Source of the DNA: Pseudomonas sp. MUP55
GTDB lineage: Bacteria > Pseudomonadota > Gammaproteobacteria > Pseudomonadales > Pseudomonadaceae
DNA length: 64,000 nt
Reading direction: 5' to 3'
NCBI RefSeq assembly: GCF_034043515.1
Contig: NZ_CP138214.1
Location: forward strand, 5,649,501 to 5,713,500
Positions 24,682 to 35,576 of the stretch are shown here, piece after piece; within the stretch, counting starts at the first letter, position 1, and every line of letters begins with the position of its first letter. The notes under the pieces are model-generated. The model ran no database searches, was not told the origin of the DNA, and saw only the letters and a program-made list of their open reading frames with translations. Both the position numbers and the translations under genes were made by a program.

Positions 24682-26664
24682 TTAATTGGCGGTCAATCCT
24701 CTTGATTGCAACGAACTGAACAACGGCTCCAGGAAGGCCTCGATATGCCGCGCGCCCACGTCGGAAAGGTGATTATCGTCGGTGTACAGCGCCCGGCCAT
24801 TGAGTTCCACCCGGCACAGCCCGTCGGTGCCACACAGCAAGGGCGCGGGATCCAGCACCCTGACACCGCTGTCGGCAGCCGCAAGCTCGTCGAACAACTG
24901 GGTGATAAAGGCCTGGCGCTTCACATGCTCGGCCACGGCGAGCCCTTCGCCGTCCACCGGTCGGTTCATCATCGCCAGGCGACTGAGGCGGTAAGGCACG
25001 ATGATTTCCTGCAGCGGCACTTCCTTGACCAACCAGACCTTATGCCCGGCAGCGCGCAGCGCCTGGATACGCTCGCGCAGGCCCTGGGCAAAGCGCTGCT
25101 CAGCCACCGCGCGCACATACTTGCCGGTGCTCGGATCCTTGAGCGCATGCTCCTTGTCACCGGACATTTGCCCATAGACATACAGACTCCAACGCGCCGC
25201 CAGCACCACATCGCTGAATTTCTTCTCGGCCATCGCCTTCTCCACGCGATGGTTGAAATGCGCGCAGCGGGTGATGTTCTCCAGGCCATCCAACGGGATG
25301 CAGCCCGCGAAACTGGCTTCAACCAGGCTGATGTCGTGGCGATCAGCGCCTTCCTTGAGTGCGGGAATCAGCGCGGTGGCATGGCTGTCGCCCCATACCA
25401 GCGCCGAGACGGACTGGGTTTGCGGACCGAAATGGCAGAACAACCGTTCATCGGGCGTGTCTTTGTCAGCCATGCACGCCAGCAGCTCCGGGCTCCACTT
25501 CTTCGCCTGGGCGAAGCGCAGCGCCTGTTCGGACAAACGCGAAGGCACACCGTCGAACTCGCGTATCGCAAGGCCCGTAAAGCCCAGCCCCAGAATGCCG
25601 ACCATGGCTGCCGCCAGAATCGTCTTGCGGGTGGCCAGCAAGCGTTTTTCCCGGAACGGCGTTTCCACGAAGCGCCATGACAGATAGCCCAGCACCAGCG
25701 AAAGCAGCATCAGCCCGCCCAGCTCCAGGGCGCTCAGGCCATCCACCGCCGCGTACTTGGCGTACACGAACACCGGCCAGTGCCAGAGGTACCAGGAATA
25801 GGAAATCAGCCCGATGCCGACCATTACCCGCGTGCTCAACAGGCGCGCGACCCAGGTGTGTTGCTGGCCGTCGGCCCAGATCAGGCCGACGACACCCAGC
25901 ACAGGCAACAGCGCGGTTGCGCCGGGGAACGGTGTTTTCGCGTCGTAACCCAATACGGCGATCAGAATCAGCCCCAGGGAAGCCAGGCTGATCCCTTGCG
26001 CCAGGGCAGGAGAGGCGCGCCACTCATATTTGGGCAGCACCGCCAGCATCGCGCCGGCCAGCAATTCCCAAGCCCGCAGGTGCAGGAGGAAAAAGGCTTT
26101 CTGCGGCTCATGCTGAACCGCCCAGACACTCATGCCAAACGAGCCCAGCAACACCGCGAACAGCGCCAGGCGCCAATGCTTCAGGCGACTTGAGAGCAAC
26201 GTGAGCAGCAGCGGGAAAAAGATGTAGAACTGCTCTTCCACCGCCAGTGACCAGGTATGCAGCAGGGGCTTGATGTCCGAAGATGCATCGAAGTAGCCAT
26301 GCTGGCGCGAGAACAGCAGATTGGAAGTGAAGGTCACCTGATAGTGTGCAGACCGCCCCAGCTCTTCGTAGTCCTTGGGCGCCAACAGAAACCAGCCCAC
26401 CGCCAATGTCGCCGCAATCATGACAAATAGCGCCGGCAGAATGCGCCGTGCGCGTCGGGCCCAGAAGTCGATGAAACTGAAGCGCCCGGCCTGACGCTCG
26501 CGCCAGATAATGGAAGTGATCAGAAAGCCGGAAATGACGAAGAACACATCAACGCCAACGAAACCGCCGGTGATGCCAGGTACGCCGAAGTGAAACAACA
26601 CGACTGAAAGGACAGCGATGGCACGCAGTCCGTCGATGTCTCTGCGGTAAGCAAGAGTGGTCAT
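24682..26664 (-). CDS. OafA/YrhL-type membrane acyltransferase with SGNH domain
   Basis: A 660-residue protein. Residues ~1-370 form an acyltransferase-3 domain with about ten membrane spans. Its motifs include [20 protein letters not shown] (likely catalytic His25) and [15 protein letters not shown]. The periplasmic C-terminal part is an SGNH esterase-like domain with [12 protein letters not shown] and a final [12 protein letters not shown] carrying the Asp-His pair. This class O-acetylates lipopolysaccharide or exopolysaccharide. The substrate is unknown, and it stands alone between ubiD and rho. Confidence 0.88.
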   Translation of the reverse strand: MTTLAYRRDIDGLRAIAVLSVVLFHFGVPGITGGFVGVDVFFVISGFLITSIIWRERQAGRFSFIDFWARRARRILPALFVMIAATLAVGWFLLAPKDYEELGRSAHYQVTFTSNLLFSRQHGYFDASSDIKPLLHTWSLAVEEQFYIFFPLLLTLLSSRLKHWRLALFAVLLGSFGMSVWAVQHEPQKAFFLLHLRAWELLAGAMLAVLPKYEWRASPALAQGISLASLGLILIAVLGYDAKTPFPGATALLPVLGVVGLIWADGQQHTWVARLLSTRVMVGIGLISYSWYLWHWPVFVYAKYAAVDGLSALELGGLMLLSLVLGYLSWRFVETPFREKRLLATRKTILAAAMVGILGLGFTGLAIREFDGVPSRLSEQALRFAQAKKWSPELLACMADKDTPDERLFCHFGPQTQSVSALVWGDSHATALIPALKEGADRHDISLVEASFAGCIPLDGLENITRCAHFNHRVEKAMAEKKFSDVVLAARWSLYVYGQMSGDKEHALKDPSTGKYVRAVAEQRFAQGLRERIQALRAAGHKVWLVKEVPLQEIIVPYRLSRLAMMNRPVDGEGLAVAEHVKRQAFITQLFDELAAADSGVRVLDPAPLLCGTDGLCRVELNGRALYTDDNHLSDVGARHIEAFLEPLFSSLQSRGLTAN

Positions 26665-26767
26665 AAGAATTGTGGTCAGTCAGTGACGAAAGGAGTGAGC
26701 GTAGTCGCGAGTACAATTTTTGTTACTTAACGGACACTTATGCCACAAAACACAATGAATCTCGACG

Positions 26768-26803
26768 CAAAAAAAATGGCGCCCCATTCGGGGCGCCATT
26801 TTT
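26768..26803 (-). terminator. Rho-independent terminator after rho
   Basis: The stem TGGCGCCCC / GGGGCGCCA has a 4-base loop. On the minus strand it is followed by a run of at least seven T. It lies just past the rho stop at 26822. Confidence 0.9.
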
Positions 26804-26821
26804 CGGACCTGAAACGCCGTA

Positions 26822-28081
<1,260 letters not shown>

Positions 28082-28277
28082 ATAGGAATGACGTAATCAT
28101 TTATGGAGGGGGGAAATTAAGCTTTTGGCTTAATGAGGCCGCGCCGCAGAGAAGGCGACAGGATCGCGTACTAATCGAAAAGGAATGCGTCGGCGACGGC
28201 TTGCAGGGGGCAGTGGAGAAACCAGTGCGGGGCCGAATGTACCACCTGAGTTTCGGAGCGTCTAGCCCTGTTTTACC
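28082..28277 (-). promoter_or_regulatory. rho 5' leader region
   Basis: This 196-base stretch between the trxA terminator and the rho start must contain the rho promoter and leader. rho is autoregulated by premature termination in its leader in E. coli; that this happens here is assumption. No convincing -35/-10 pair or stem-loop was picked out by eye. Confidence 0.45.
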
Positions 28278-28307
28278 AAAAAGCCCCGAGATTTTCGGGG
28301 CTTTTTT
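28278..28307 (-). terminator. Rho-independent terminator after trxA
   Basis: The stem GCCCCGA / TCGGGGC with flanking A-run and T-run lies 9 bases past the trxA stop. It looks usable in both directions. Confidence 0.9.
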
Positions 28308-28315
28308 GGCGACGC

Positions 28316-28645
28316 TTAGATGTTGGCGTCGAGGAAAGCTTGCAGCTGGGACTTCGACAGCGCGCCGACTTTAGTGGCTTCGACGTTACCGTTCTTGAAC
28401 AGCATCAACGTTGGGATACCACGCACGCCGTGCTTGGCCGGGGTTTCCTGGTTTTCGTCGATGTTCAGCTTGGCAATGGTCAATTTGCCTTCGTACGTGG
28501 TTGCAATGTCGTCCAGAACCGGAGCGATCATTTTGCAAGGGCCGCACCATTCAGCCCAGTAGTCAACCAGCACTGGGCCCTGGGCCTTAAGTACATCTGC
28601 CTCGAAGGACGCGTCGGTGACGTGCTTGATAAGATCGCTGCTCAT
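28316..28645 (-). CDS. trxA: thioredoxin 1
   Basis: A 109-residue cytoplasmic disulfide reductase, of exactly the expected size. The redox motif WCGPC lies at 33-37 (Cys34, Cys37). The cis-proline segment [11 protein letters not shown] is followed by the usual C-terminal helix. ATG 28645 starts [11 protein letters not shown]; the open frame 14 codons further upstream has no homology. It lies upstream of rho, as in other gamma-proteobacteria. Confidence 0.98.
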   Translation of the reverse strand: MSSDLIKHVTDASFEADVLKAQGPVLVDYWAEWCGPCKMIAPVLDDIATTYEGKLTIAKLNIDENQETPAKHGVRGIPTLMLFKNGNVEATKVGALSKSQLQAFLDANI

Positions 28646-28771
28646 GGATGTCTCCGGATTGTAAGCAAAAAAAACGTGACCCATCATAGCCGCCCTTCCC
28701 CCGTTCAGGAAGCTGCCTCTGATTGAGTCTTGCTATGGTGACGCATGAGTCTGAGTATCGCCTGCTCAAGG

Positions 28772-29461
28772 CTAGACGGGTGTGACGAAGGCAATGCCCG
28801 TGCGCAACGCGGCATTACGTACATGTTCCTGCATGGTTTTCTGCGCTGGCCCACTGGTGCGTCGGGCCAGAGCGCGCAGGATCCTGCGATGTTCCTGCCA
28901 GGTTTCCATGGCGCGTTCCGGCCGGATGAACGGTAGCTTCTGGCTTTCCAGGAATACCTCGGCGCTGGCGCTCAGAATGCTCACCATCGCCTGATTGCCA
29001 CTGGCCAGCAGGATGCGCTGGTGAAACTCGAAGTCCAGCCGGGCGGCGGCGTCAAAGTCACCGGCTTTGAGGACCTTGCGCATCGCCTCCACATTGTCTT
29101 GCAGGCTGTCGAGCTCATCAATGCTCAATGTGACCGCCGCCAAACCTGCAGCGAAGCCTTCAAGGGCGTAACGCAGCTGAAAAATGTCCAGCGGCGTGGC
29201 CTGCGCCGCAAACGGCCAGGCGAGTTCGGACGGCGGCTGCGGCGCCTGCACGAACACCCCCTTGCCTGGCTGCACACTGACCACACCCAAGGCGCTCAAG
29301 GACGACAACGCCTCGCGCAACGAGGTCCGGCTCACCCCCAACTGCAGCGCCAGATCGCGCTGAGAAGGCAATGCATCGCCCGGCCCGAAGCCCTGTTCCT
29401 TGATCAGTTTGCGGATGGCCTGCAGGGCCGCTTCCGGTACGGCTTGGGCGATGGAATTCAT
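28772..29461 (-). CDS. GntR/FadR-type transcriptional regulator
   Basis: A 229-residue regulator. The N-terminal winged helix has LIKEQGFGPGDALPSQRDLA followed by GVSRTSLREALSSLSALGVV. The FadR-type helical effector domain contains FQLRYALEGFAAGLAA and DFEFHQRILLASGN. The effector is unknown. It is divergent from a four-gene polar amino-acid ABC transporter, so it probably controls that operon. ATG 29461 is used because the winged helix starts soon after it; the open frame extends 70 codons upstream without similarity. Confidence 0.88.
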   Translation of the reverse strand: MNSIAQAVPEAALQAIRKLIKEQGFGPGDALPSQRDLALQLGVSRTSLREALSSLSALGVVSVQPGKGVFVQAPQPPSELAWPFAAQATPLDIFQLRYALEGFAAGLAAVTLSIDELDSLQDNVEAMRKVLKAGDFDAAARLDFEFHQRILLASGNQAMVSILSASAEVFLESQKLPFIRPERAMETWQEHRRILRALARRTSGPAQKTMQEHVRNAALRTGIAFVTPV

Positions 29462-29524
29462 GGAAAACTCAAGGTTGCAATCAACTGAGCGGCTAGTTGT
29501 AAAGCTATTCACGCCCGTCGGCAA

Positions 29525-29554
29525 GCCGCGCCCCAAAGGGGCTCGCGGGTTTTT
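29525..29554 (+). terminator. terminator-like hairpin in the GntR-ABC intergenic region
   Basis: CCGCGCCCC and GGGGCTCGCGG can pair with a two-base bulge around an AAA loop, followed by TTTTT. It points rightward, toward the ABC operon, and lies about 160 bases before that operon's first start. It could attenuate a leader transcript or insulate the two genes. Confidence 0.45.
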
Positions 29555-29592
29555 ACGACGCTCGAAAAGGGTGCGAAAAGCCTCGCAACTGT

Positions 29593-29609
29593 TCAGACCA
29601 GTCAGACCA
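29593..29609. promoter_or_regulatory. candidate operator: tandem 8-mers
   Basis: TCAGACCA occurs twice with a one-base gap (TCAGACCAGTCAGACCA). It lies between the GntR gene and the transporter genes. FadR-family sites often contain GGTC/GACC-type halves, so this is a possible site for the adjacent regulator. Confidence 0.4.
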
Positions 29610-29715
29610 TCTCGCCTCAACGGGTCCGCGCCTTGCAGACCATTCCAAGCGGGCTGGCATGGGCTGTGCACTGAGCAAACTCAGAAAATTCCTTCGCCCT
29701 TCTCGGAGAATTGCC

Positions 29716-30501
29716 ATGACCAAGCGCTACAGCGCCCTGCTCACTGCCCTGTTTGCCAGCCTGATGCTGAGCCAGGCACCGGCCCAGGCCAACGGTCTGG
29801 ACGATATCGTCGCCCGTGGCACCCTCAAGGTTGCCGTGCCCCAGGACTTCCCGCCGTTCGGGTCGGTGGGCCCGGACATGCAACCCCGCGGCCTGGACAT
29901 CGACACCGCCAGGCTGCTGGCCGACCAGCTCAAGGTCAAGCTGGCGCTGACCCCGGTCAACAGCACCAACCGCATCCCGTTCCTCACCACCGGCAAGGTC
30001 GACCTGGTGATCTCAAGCCTGGGCAAGAACCCTGAGCGCGAAAAAGTCATCGACTTCTCCAAGGCCTACGCGCCGTTCTACCTCGCCGTGTTCGGCCCAC
30101 CTGACGCGGCGATCCACACCATCGACGACCTCAAGGGCAAGACCATCAGCGTGACCCGTGGCGCCATCGAGGACATCGAGCTGACGGCGGTCGCGCCCAA
30201 GGAGGCGACCATCAAGCGCTTTGAAGACAACAACTCGACCATCGCCGCCTACCTGGCTGGCCAGGTCGACCTGATCGCCAGCGGCAACGTCGTGATGGTG
30301 GCGATCAGCGAGCGCAACCCGAAGCGCGTACCGGCGCTGAAAGTGAAGCTCAAGGACTCGCCGGTCTACGTGGGTGTGAACAAGAACGAACCGGCGTTGC
30401 TGGAGAAGGTTAACCAGATACTGGTCGCGGCGAAGGCCGATGGCAGCCTGGAAAAGAACGCCATGCAGTGGCTCAAAGAGCCGCTACCGGCTGATCTGTG
30501 A
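29716..30501 (+). CDS. polar amino-acid ABC transporter, periplasmic binding protein
   Basis: A 261-residue protein with a signal peptide cleaved after APAQA/N. The mature part has the family-3 solute-binding pattern: GTLKVAVPQDFPPFGSVGPD, GLDIDTARLLADQL and DLVISSLGKNPEREKVIDFS. It delivers a polar amino acid or related compound to the permeases encoded downstream. GGAGAA precedes ATG 29716. The ligand cannot be deduced. It is the first of four genes divergent from a GntR regulator. Confidence 0.9.
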   Translation: MTKRYSALLTALFASLMLSQAPAQANGLDDIVARGTLKVAVPQDFPPFGSVGPDMQPRGLDIDTARLLADQLKVKLALTPVNSTNRIPFLTTGKVDLVISSLGKNPEREKVIDFSKAYAPFYLAVFGPPDAAIHTIDDLKGKTISVTRGAIEDIELTAVAPKEATIKRFEDNNSTIAAYLAGQVDLIASGNVVMVAISERNPKRVPALKVKLKDSPVYVGVNKNEPALLEKVNQILVAAKADGSLEKNAMQWLKEPLPADL

Positions 30502-30518
30502 CGCGACGGAGCTGACTG

Positions 30519-31187
30519 ATGGCGTATCAATTCGACTTTGTACCGGTATTGGCCAACACCGACCTGCTGTTGCGCGGCGCGCTGTTTACCCTTGAGCTGA
30601 CCGCTATCGGCGCGATTCTGGGAGTGGCCCTGGGCACCGTCGGCGCGCTAGTGCGGGCGTGGAAGATCCAGCCGTTTGCCTGGTGCTTTGGCGTGTACGT
30701 CGAGCTGATCCGCAACACGCCATTTCTGGTGCAGCTGTTCTTCATCTTCTTCGGCCTGCCGTCGCTGGGCTTGAAAATCACGGAGTGGCAAGCCGCCGTG
30801 CTGGCAATGGTGATCAACCTGGGTGCCTATTCCACCGAGATCATCCGTGCCGGCATCCAGGCCATACCGCGCGGGCAACTGGAAGCCTCAGCGGCCTTGG
30901 CAATGACGCGCTTCGAAGCGTTTCGCCACGTGGTACTGCTGCCGGCACTGGGTAAGGTGTGGCCGGCCCTGAGCAGTCAGATCATCATCGTGATGCTGGG
31001 CTCGGCCGTCTGTTCGCAGATCGCCACCGAGGAGCTGAGCTTTGCCGCCAACTTCATTCAGTCGCGCAATTTCCGCGCCTTTGAAACCTATGCCCTGACC
31101 ACACTCGTGTACCTATGCATGGCGCTGATGATTCGCCAGTTGCTCAACTGGATCGGCCGCCGCTACGTGATGAGGAACAGCCGATGA
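30519..31187 (+). CDS. amino-acid ABC transporter permease 1
   Basis: A 222-residue HisM/GlnP-type inner-membrane permease with about five spans. It has the domain start LLRGALFTLELTAIGAILGV and the N-P element VELIRNTPFLVQLFFIFFGL. The ATPase-coupling loop is GQLEASAALAMTRFEAFRHV. It begins 17 bases after the binding-protein gene and overlaps permease 2 by 4 bases (ATGA). Confidence 0.9.
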   Translation: MAYQFDFVPVLANTDLLLRGALFTLELTAIGAILGVALGTVGALVRAWKIQPFAWCFGVYVELIRNTPFLVQLFFIFFGLPSLGLKITEWQAAVLAMVINLGAYSTEIIRAGIQAIPRGQLEASAALAMTRFEAFRHVVLLPALGKVWPALSSQIIIVMLGSAVCSQIATEELSFAANFIQSRNFRAFETYALTTLVYLCMALMIRQLLNWIGRRYVMRNSR

Positions 31188-31834
31188 GTGATTTTTCCTT
31201 GTGGGACATCGTGCGCAACCTGCTCAGCGGCCTGCAATGGACGCTGTTGTTGTCGCTGGTGGCGTTTGTCGGCGGCGGTGTGATCGGCCTGCTGGTGATG
31301 GCGATGCGTATCAGCCATAAGGCATTCCCGCGCAACATTGCCCGCACCTATATCGAACTGTTTCAGGGCACGCCTTTGCTGATGCAACTGTTCCTGGTGT
31401 TTTTCGGTGTTGCATTGCTCGGGGTAGATATTTCGCCCTGGCTGGCGGCGGCCATTGCCCTGACCCTGTTTACCAGCGCCTACCTGGCCGAGATCTGGCG
31501 CGGCTGCGTTGATTCCATTGCCCATGGGCAGTGGGAGGCATCGGCCAGCCTGGCGCTCAATCCCCTTGAACAACTGCGCTACGTGATACTGCCCCAAGCG
31601 CTGCGCATCGCCGTGGCACCGACCGTGGGGTTTTCGGTGCAGGTGGTCAAATGCACCGCCGTCACCTCGATCATCGGCTTTACCGAGCTGACCAAGACCG
31701 GCGGCATGCTCGCCAACGCCACCTTCGAACCCTTCATGGTGTACGGCCTGGTAGCCCTCGGTTACTTCCTGCTCTGCTACCCCTTGTCCCTCAGTGCGCG
31801 CTACTTGGAAAGGAGACTGCATGCCTCTGCTTAG
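31184..31834 (+). CDS. amino-acid ABC transporter permease 2
   Basis: A 216-residue paralogue of the previous permease, with LLSGLQWTLLLSLVAFVGGG, YIELFQGTPLLMQLFLVFFG and the coupling loop GQWEASASLALNPLEQLRYV. It pairs with permease 1 as the heterodimeric membrane core. Its start overlaps the previous stop, and its end overlaps the ATPase gene by 14 bases. ATG 31184 is preferred to upstream in-frame starts because of this coupling. Confidence 0.9.
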   Translation: MSDFSLWDIVRNLLSGLQWTLLLSLVAFVGGGVIGLLVMAMRISHKAFPRNIARTYIELFQGTPLLMQLFLVFFGVALLGVDISPWLAAAIALTLFTSAYLAEIWRGCVDSIAHGQWEASASLALNPLEQLRYVILPQALRIAVAPTVGFSVQVVKCTAVTSIIGFTELTKTGGMLANATFEPFMVYGLVALGYFLLCYPLSLSARYLERRLHASA

Positions 31835-32558
31835 AATTTCCGCCCTGCATAAATATTACGGCGATCACCACGTACTCAAGGGCATCGACCTGACCGTTGA
31901 AGAAGGCCAGGTGGTGGCGATCATCGGCCGCAGTGGCTCGGGTAAATCTACCTTGCTGCGCACCCTCAATGGCTTGGAATCGATCAACGACGGCGTGATC
32001 GAAGTCGACGGCGAATACCTCGACGCCGCCCGCGCCGACCTGCGCAGCCTGCGGCAGAAGGTCGGGATGGTGTTCCAGCAGTTCAACCTGTTCCCGCACC
32101 TCACTGTGGGCGAGAACGTCATGCTCGCCCCGCAAGTGGTCCAGAAGGTGCCCAAGGCCAAGGCGGCGCAGTTGGCCAAACAGATGCTGGAGCGGGTCGG
32201 CCTGGGGGAAAAATTCGACGCTTTCCCGGACCGGCTGTCCGGCGGCCAGCAGCAGCGTGTCGCCATTGCCCGTGCCCTGGCCATGTCACCCAAGGTGCTG
32301 CTGTGCGACGAAATCACCTCGGCCCTGGACCCGGAGCTGGTCAACGAAGTGCTCAGCGTGGTGCGCCAACTGGCCAAGGATGGCATGACGCTGATCATGG
32401 TGACCCATGAAATGCGCTTTGCCCGCGAAGTCGGTGACAAGCTGGTGTTCATGCACCAGGGCAAGGTGCATGAAGTGGGCGACCCCAAGGTCGTGTTTGC
32501 CAACCCGCAGACGCCCGAACTCGCCAACTTCATCGGTTCTGTGGAACAGCCGGGCTGA
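31821..32558 (+). CDS. amino-acid ABC transporter ATPase
   Basis: A 245-residue GlnQ/HisP-type ATPase. Walker A is IIGRSGSGKST, the signature motif is LSGGQQQRVAIARALA, and Walker B is VLLCDEITSALDPE. The switch histidine is in MVTHEMRFARE. AAAGGAG precedes ATG 31821. It ends the transporter operon, and its last 29 bases overlap the convergent fimbrial gene. Confidence 0.94.
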   Translation: MPLLRISALHKYYGDHHVLKGIDLTVEEGQVVAIIGRSGSGKSTLLRTLNGLESINDGVIEVDGEYLDAARADLRSLRQKVGMVFQQFNLFPHLTVGENVMLAPQVVQKVPKAKAAQLAKQMLERVGLGEKFDAFPDRLSGGQQQRVAIARALAMSPKVLLCDEITSALDPELVNEVLSVVRQLAKDGMTLIMVTHEMRFAREVGDKLVFMHQGKVHEVGDPKVVFANPQTPELANFIGSVEQPG

Positions 32559-33078
32559 CCAGTTCAAAACTGCCTTGCCCCTCCCATACCGTCTGGCTGC
32601 GTACCTGCAGGGCGTCGGCGGGCAGGTCGACGTCAATGTCGACCTGGGCCGTCAAACGCTGGCCTGTCACCGGCATCCCTGCAGCGCGTGCCGCCAGGAT
32701 CTGCCCGGGTAGCAGCTGCCCACCCGCGCCACCACTGGGCTGGCTCCCGCCTGCCCACTCGACGACACGCCCATCAAGCCGGGCATGCCTGAGGCTAAGA
32801 CGTAACCGCCCCTGCTGACCGAAGCGGAACGCTTGCCCATCGGCAGGACCAACAAACCGTAACGCTATCGCCGACGGTTCGACGCACAACACGTTGAGCA
32901 GCAGCGTGCGCGTAGCGAGCCTCACCGTAGCGCTTTCGACCAGCGCCTCCCTGCGAATCACACCGTAGTCGATACGCGGCTGACTGACGGACAATCGGCA
33001 GTTTTCGGCTCGCGCCCCTTGCGCCAACAGCACCGTACAGCAAAAGGCACAGCCGATACTTTTAAGCCTACCGACCAT
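32530..33078 (-). CDS. fimbrial subunit/tip-like protein of the chaperone-usher operon
   Basis: A 182-residue secreted protein with a signal peptide (cleavage near GARA/ENC). A beta-sandwich-like mature part follows: LSVSQPRIDYGVIRRE, LNVLCVEPSAIALRF and DLPADALQVRSQTVWEG. It resembles the DUF1120-type subunits of pseudomonad fimbriae, and as the last gene of the operon it may be a minor or tip subunit. It overlaps the usher stop by 11 bases. An ATG 12 codons upstream (33114) is an alternative start; 33078 is chosen because it begins the signal peptide directly. Confidence 0.65.
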   Translation of the reverse strand: MVGRLKSIGCAFCCTVLLAQGARAENCRLSVSQPRIDYGVIRREALVESATVRLATRTLLLNVLCVEPSAIALRFVGPADGQAFRFGQQGRLRLSLRHARLDGRVVEWAGGSQPSGGAGGQLLPGQILAARAAGMPVTGQRLTAQVDIDVDLPADALQVRSQTVWEGQGSFELVSPAVPQNR

Positions 33079-35569
33079 GGCACACCGCCGCTGTCGTTTC
33101 GTAGAACGTGTCATGGTCAGGCTGCCCCTCAGGTGAAATGTTCAGCAGGCAACTGGCAGAGTCCGGTAATGAAACCCTCAGGTCTTGCATGTCGTTCGCG
33201 TCGTTGAGAAAGATCATGCCCTCGCCGACTACGCTGGTCAGAAAACGATCGCCCTTGCCGAATACCGCTGCCCCCTGAGGCAATGGCCGACCTTGATCAT
33301 CGCTGGCGTTGATCAGCATGCGGCGCACTTTCACCACATCGAATGTCACGGCGTTGACAGAACCACGACCTGCGGTGAGCACTCGGGTGCCGTTCTTCAA
33401 ATCAACGCGTTTTGGCAAGGACCGGGTTTGTACTTCGATATGGCTGTTGGTGTAGGCAGGCAAGCCTGGAAGCACCGCCTGCCCGGTAAAGTCGGTCCAC
33501 ACCGGGCCTTGCGGCTTGTCGATCCTTGCAGAGGCAACGTCTCCCACCGACGCGATACCAAACGTGTCTTGCACCGCGTAAGGCGAGAAGGTAACGCCTC
33601 CTTCGTGAGCAACCACGCCACCCTGCAATTGACCGGTATAACGGGTGCCCGACGGGTCGCGACTCACACCTAGACCGACGCGGGTGTAACGCGGCGTGAG
33701 GTCTACCTGACCGCGCATCGACTGCTGCTTCGCACTGAGGTCGCGCTCGACGCCGACTTCATAGTTCACATACTCATTGACCCGTTCAGTGAGCGCCGTA
33801 CCGGTCCGGGACTGCCCCCCACGGCGGCTGACGTAGCTGTTCACGCGACGATCACCGCCCAGGGGCACGCTGACCTGCAACCGCAAGGACAGGTCACCGT
33901 CGAGGTTGGTGTCGCGCCGGGTTCTATTCTGCGTGGCATCTCGGCGCGCCTGGGTGCTGCCTATCTGCGAATCGGCAATCAACGCCACATCGGCATAGCG
34001 CAACGACTTGTTCCATGACGCGAATACGTGCTCGCTCGACTGCCCATCAAATTGGGCGCTGCGGGAGTAGCTCAGGGAAAACGCCCCCAGGGTCGGGTCG
34101 ACCCATGTCACACCCGCCGTGTACTGGTTCTTGAAGCGCGACTCCAACACGTCGGTCGGGGTCAAGCGACTGACCTCGGTCACCTCGCGATAACTGCGGG
34201 TCTGGCGGGTTGCGCTGAGGCTGAGGTCGATGTTGGCGGACACCGGACTGTTCACCGACACGCTGCTGCGTGCACCGGAAACCCCCTCACGGCTGTCGCG
34301 GGAAAGGTTATGGCGAGCGCCCACCGACACGCGCTGGAAGAACACACTGCTCAACGTGCCACCTGCCGACCAGTACTCGTCGGTGCTCAGCAAGCCGAAA
34401 CCGCCGGATGAGTCTCGGCCCAGGCCCCAGGTCCCGCTGCCCATGGCGACGATGGGCGACGGCCCCTCCCCGTGCGTCTCTTCACGTACCTTGCCAAGGG
34501 AAAAATAATACCCGGGCGCCGCCGGCGCGGCCCCGGCGAACGACGCCGCTGGCACCACAAAGCTGCGTCGGGTCCCGCGTACATCGATCACACTGACCTC
34601 AAGGTCGCTCGCGCCGTTGATCAGCGGCAGACCGCTCAGCCGGAACGGCCCTTCGGGCACCAGCGTGCTGTGGATCAACACGCCGGACTGACGCACCTCG
34701 ATCCGCGATTGGCTCTGCGCCAGGCCTTCCACCACGGCATTGTTGCTGCCGGCCGGCAGGCGCGACTGACCGTCGGGCGAAAACTGCACGCCCGATAGCT
34801 GGATGCCGCCAAACAGCGGGTTGTTGCTGGAAAGCTGGCCGGCCTGGAAAGTCGATTGCAATGCAGCGATATCACGCTGCGCATAGGCATACAGGTGTTC
34901 GTTGCGTGTCACCCCGTTATCGGAAACATGGATTTGGCGACTGCGAACAATCCAATCACCCAGGTTGAAACCCGCTTCGGTGTAGGCCGATACGAACCGG
35001 TTGTTACCGTCGCGCGAGTGGCTGTCGAAACCTTGCACGTCATAGTTGAACAATGCCGCTGCGCCACCCCGGGCGAACGCCCCGGACTCCCACTGCGGCT
35101 CGCGCAATGACGAGGTGGGCACCACCAACGCCACTTCATCGTTGCTTGGGCGCAGCCGCACCATAGTCGTGGGGAAAGCGCCCAGAAAGTCATGGCATGC
35201 CTGGTCGGCAGTGGCGCCTTTGCGCAGGATACCCGCAGGCTTTACCAAGCCGGCTTTTTCCAGCAATGCCGGGGTAAAGCACAATTGCCCATGGGCATCG
35301 AACTGCGCATCCACCAGCCCGAGCGGGTTACCGTTGACCTTCAGCCCCACCACCTGGGTGCCCTCGCGAAAGCGCGCCGCGGTGCGAAAATAGTCTGAAA
35401 CCTTCGGATCAATCCCGTGGGTGCTCAATGCCGCCAGGTCAAAGCCCTCGCCCAGCTCCAATGCAGGGACAACGCCAGGCAGACTCCACAGTGTCGCGAC
35501 GCCCATGAGCAGCGTTGGCCGCCGGTTCCGAAAGAACGCCCCGGTTCGGTGACTCGACAAATTTGTCAT
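33068..35569 (-). CDS. fimbrial outer-membrane usher
   Basis: An 833-residue outer-membrane assembly platform. The N-terminal periplasmic domain binds chaperone-subunit complexes (LGEGFDLAALSTHGID, then a two-cysteine region with LCFTPALLEKAGL). The large barrel has many alternating strands (FASWNKSLRYADVALIADSQ), and a C-terminal domain follows (GRGSVNAVTFDVVKVRRM). It resembles the TcfC/CS1-type ushers more than FimD. It starts 7 bases after the chaperone gene; a longer start 8 codons upstream is less likely. Confidence 0.88.
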   Translation of the reverse strand: MTNLSSHRTGAFFRNRRPTLLMGVATLWSLPGVVPALELGEGFDLAALSTHGIDPKVSDYFRTAARFREGTQVVGLKVNGNPLGLVDAQFDAHGQLCFTPALLEKAGLVKPAGILRKGATADQACHDFLGAFPTTMVRLRPSNDEVALVVPTSSLREPQWESGAFARGGAAALFNYDVQGFDSHSRDGNNRFVSAYTEAGFNLGDWIVRSRQIHVSDNGVTRNEHLYAYAQRDIAALQSTFQAGQLSSNNPLFGGIQLSGVQFSPDGQSRLPAGSNNAVVEGLAQSQSRIEVRQSGVLIHSTLVPEGPFRLSGLPLINGASDLEVSVIDVRGTRRSFVVPAASFAGAAPAAPGYYFSLGKVREETHGEGPSPIVAMGSGTWGLGRDSSGGFGLLSTDEYWSAGGTLSSVFFQRVSVGARHNLSRDSREGVSGARSSVSVNSPVSANIDLSLSATRQTRSYREVTEVSRLTPTDVLESRFKNQYTAGVTWVDPTLGAFSLSYSRSAQFDGQSSEHVFASWNKSLRYADVALIADSQIGSTQARRDATQNRTRRDTNLDGDLSLRLQVSVPLGGDRRVNSYVSRRGGQSRTGTALTERVNEYVNYEVGVERDLSAKQQSMRGQVDLTPRYTRVGLGVSRDPSGTRYTGQLQGGVVAHEGGVTFSPYAVQDTFGIASVGDVASARIDKPQGPVWTDFTGQAVLPGLPAYTNSHIEVQTRSLPKRVDLKNGTRVLTAGRGSVNAVTFDVVKVRRMLINASDDQGRPLPQGAAVFGKGDRFLTSVVGEGMIFLNDANDMQDLRVSLPDSASCLLNISPEGQPDHDTFYETTAAVCHGR

Positions 35570-35576
35570 GGGTCGA

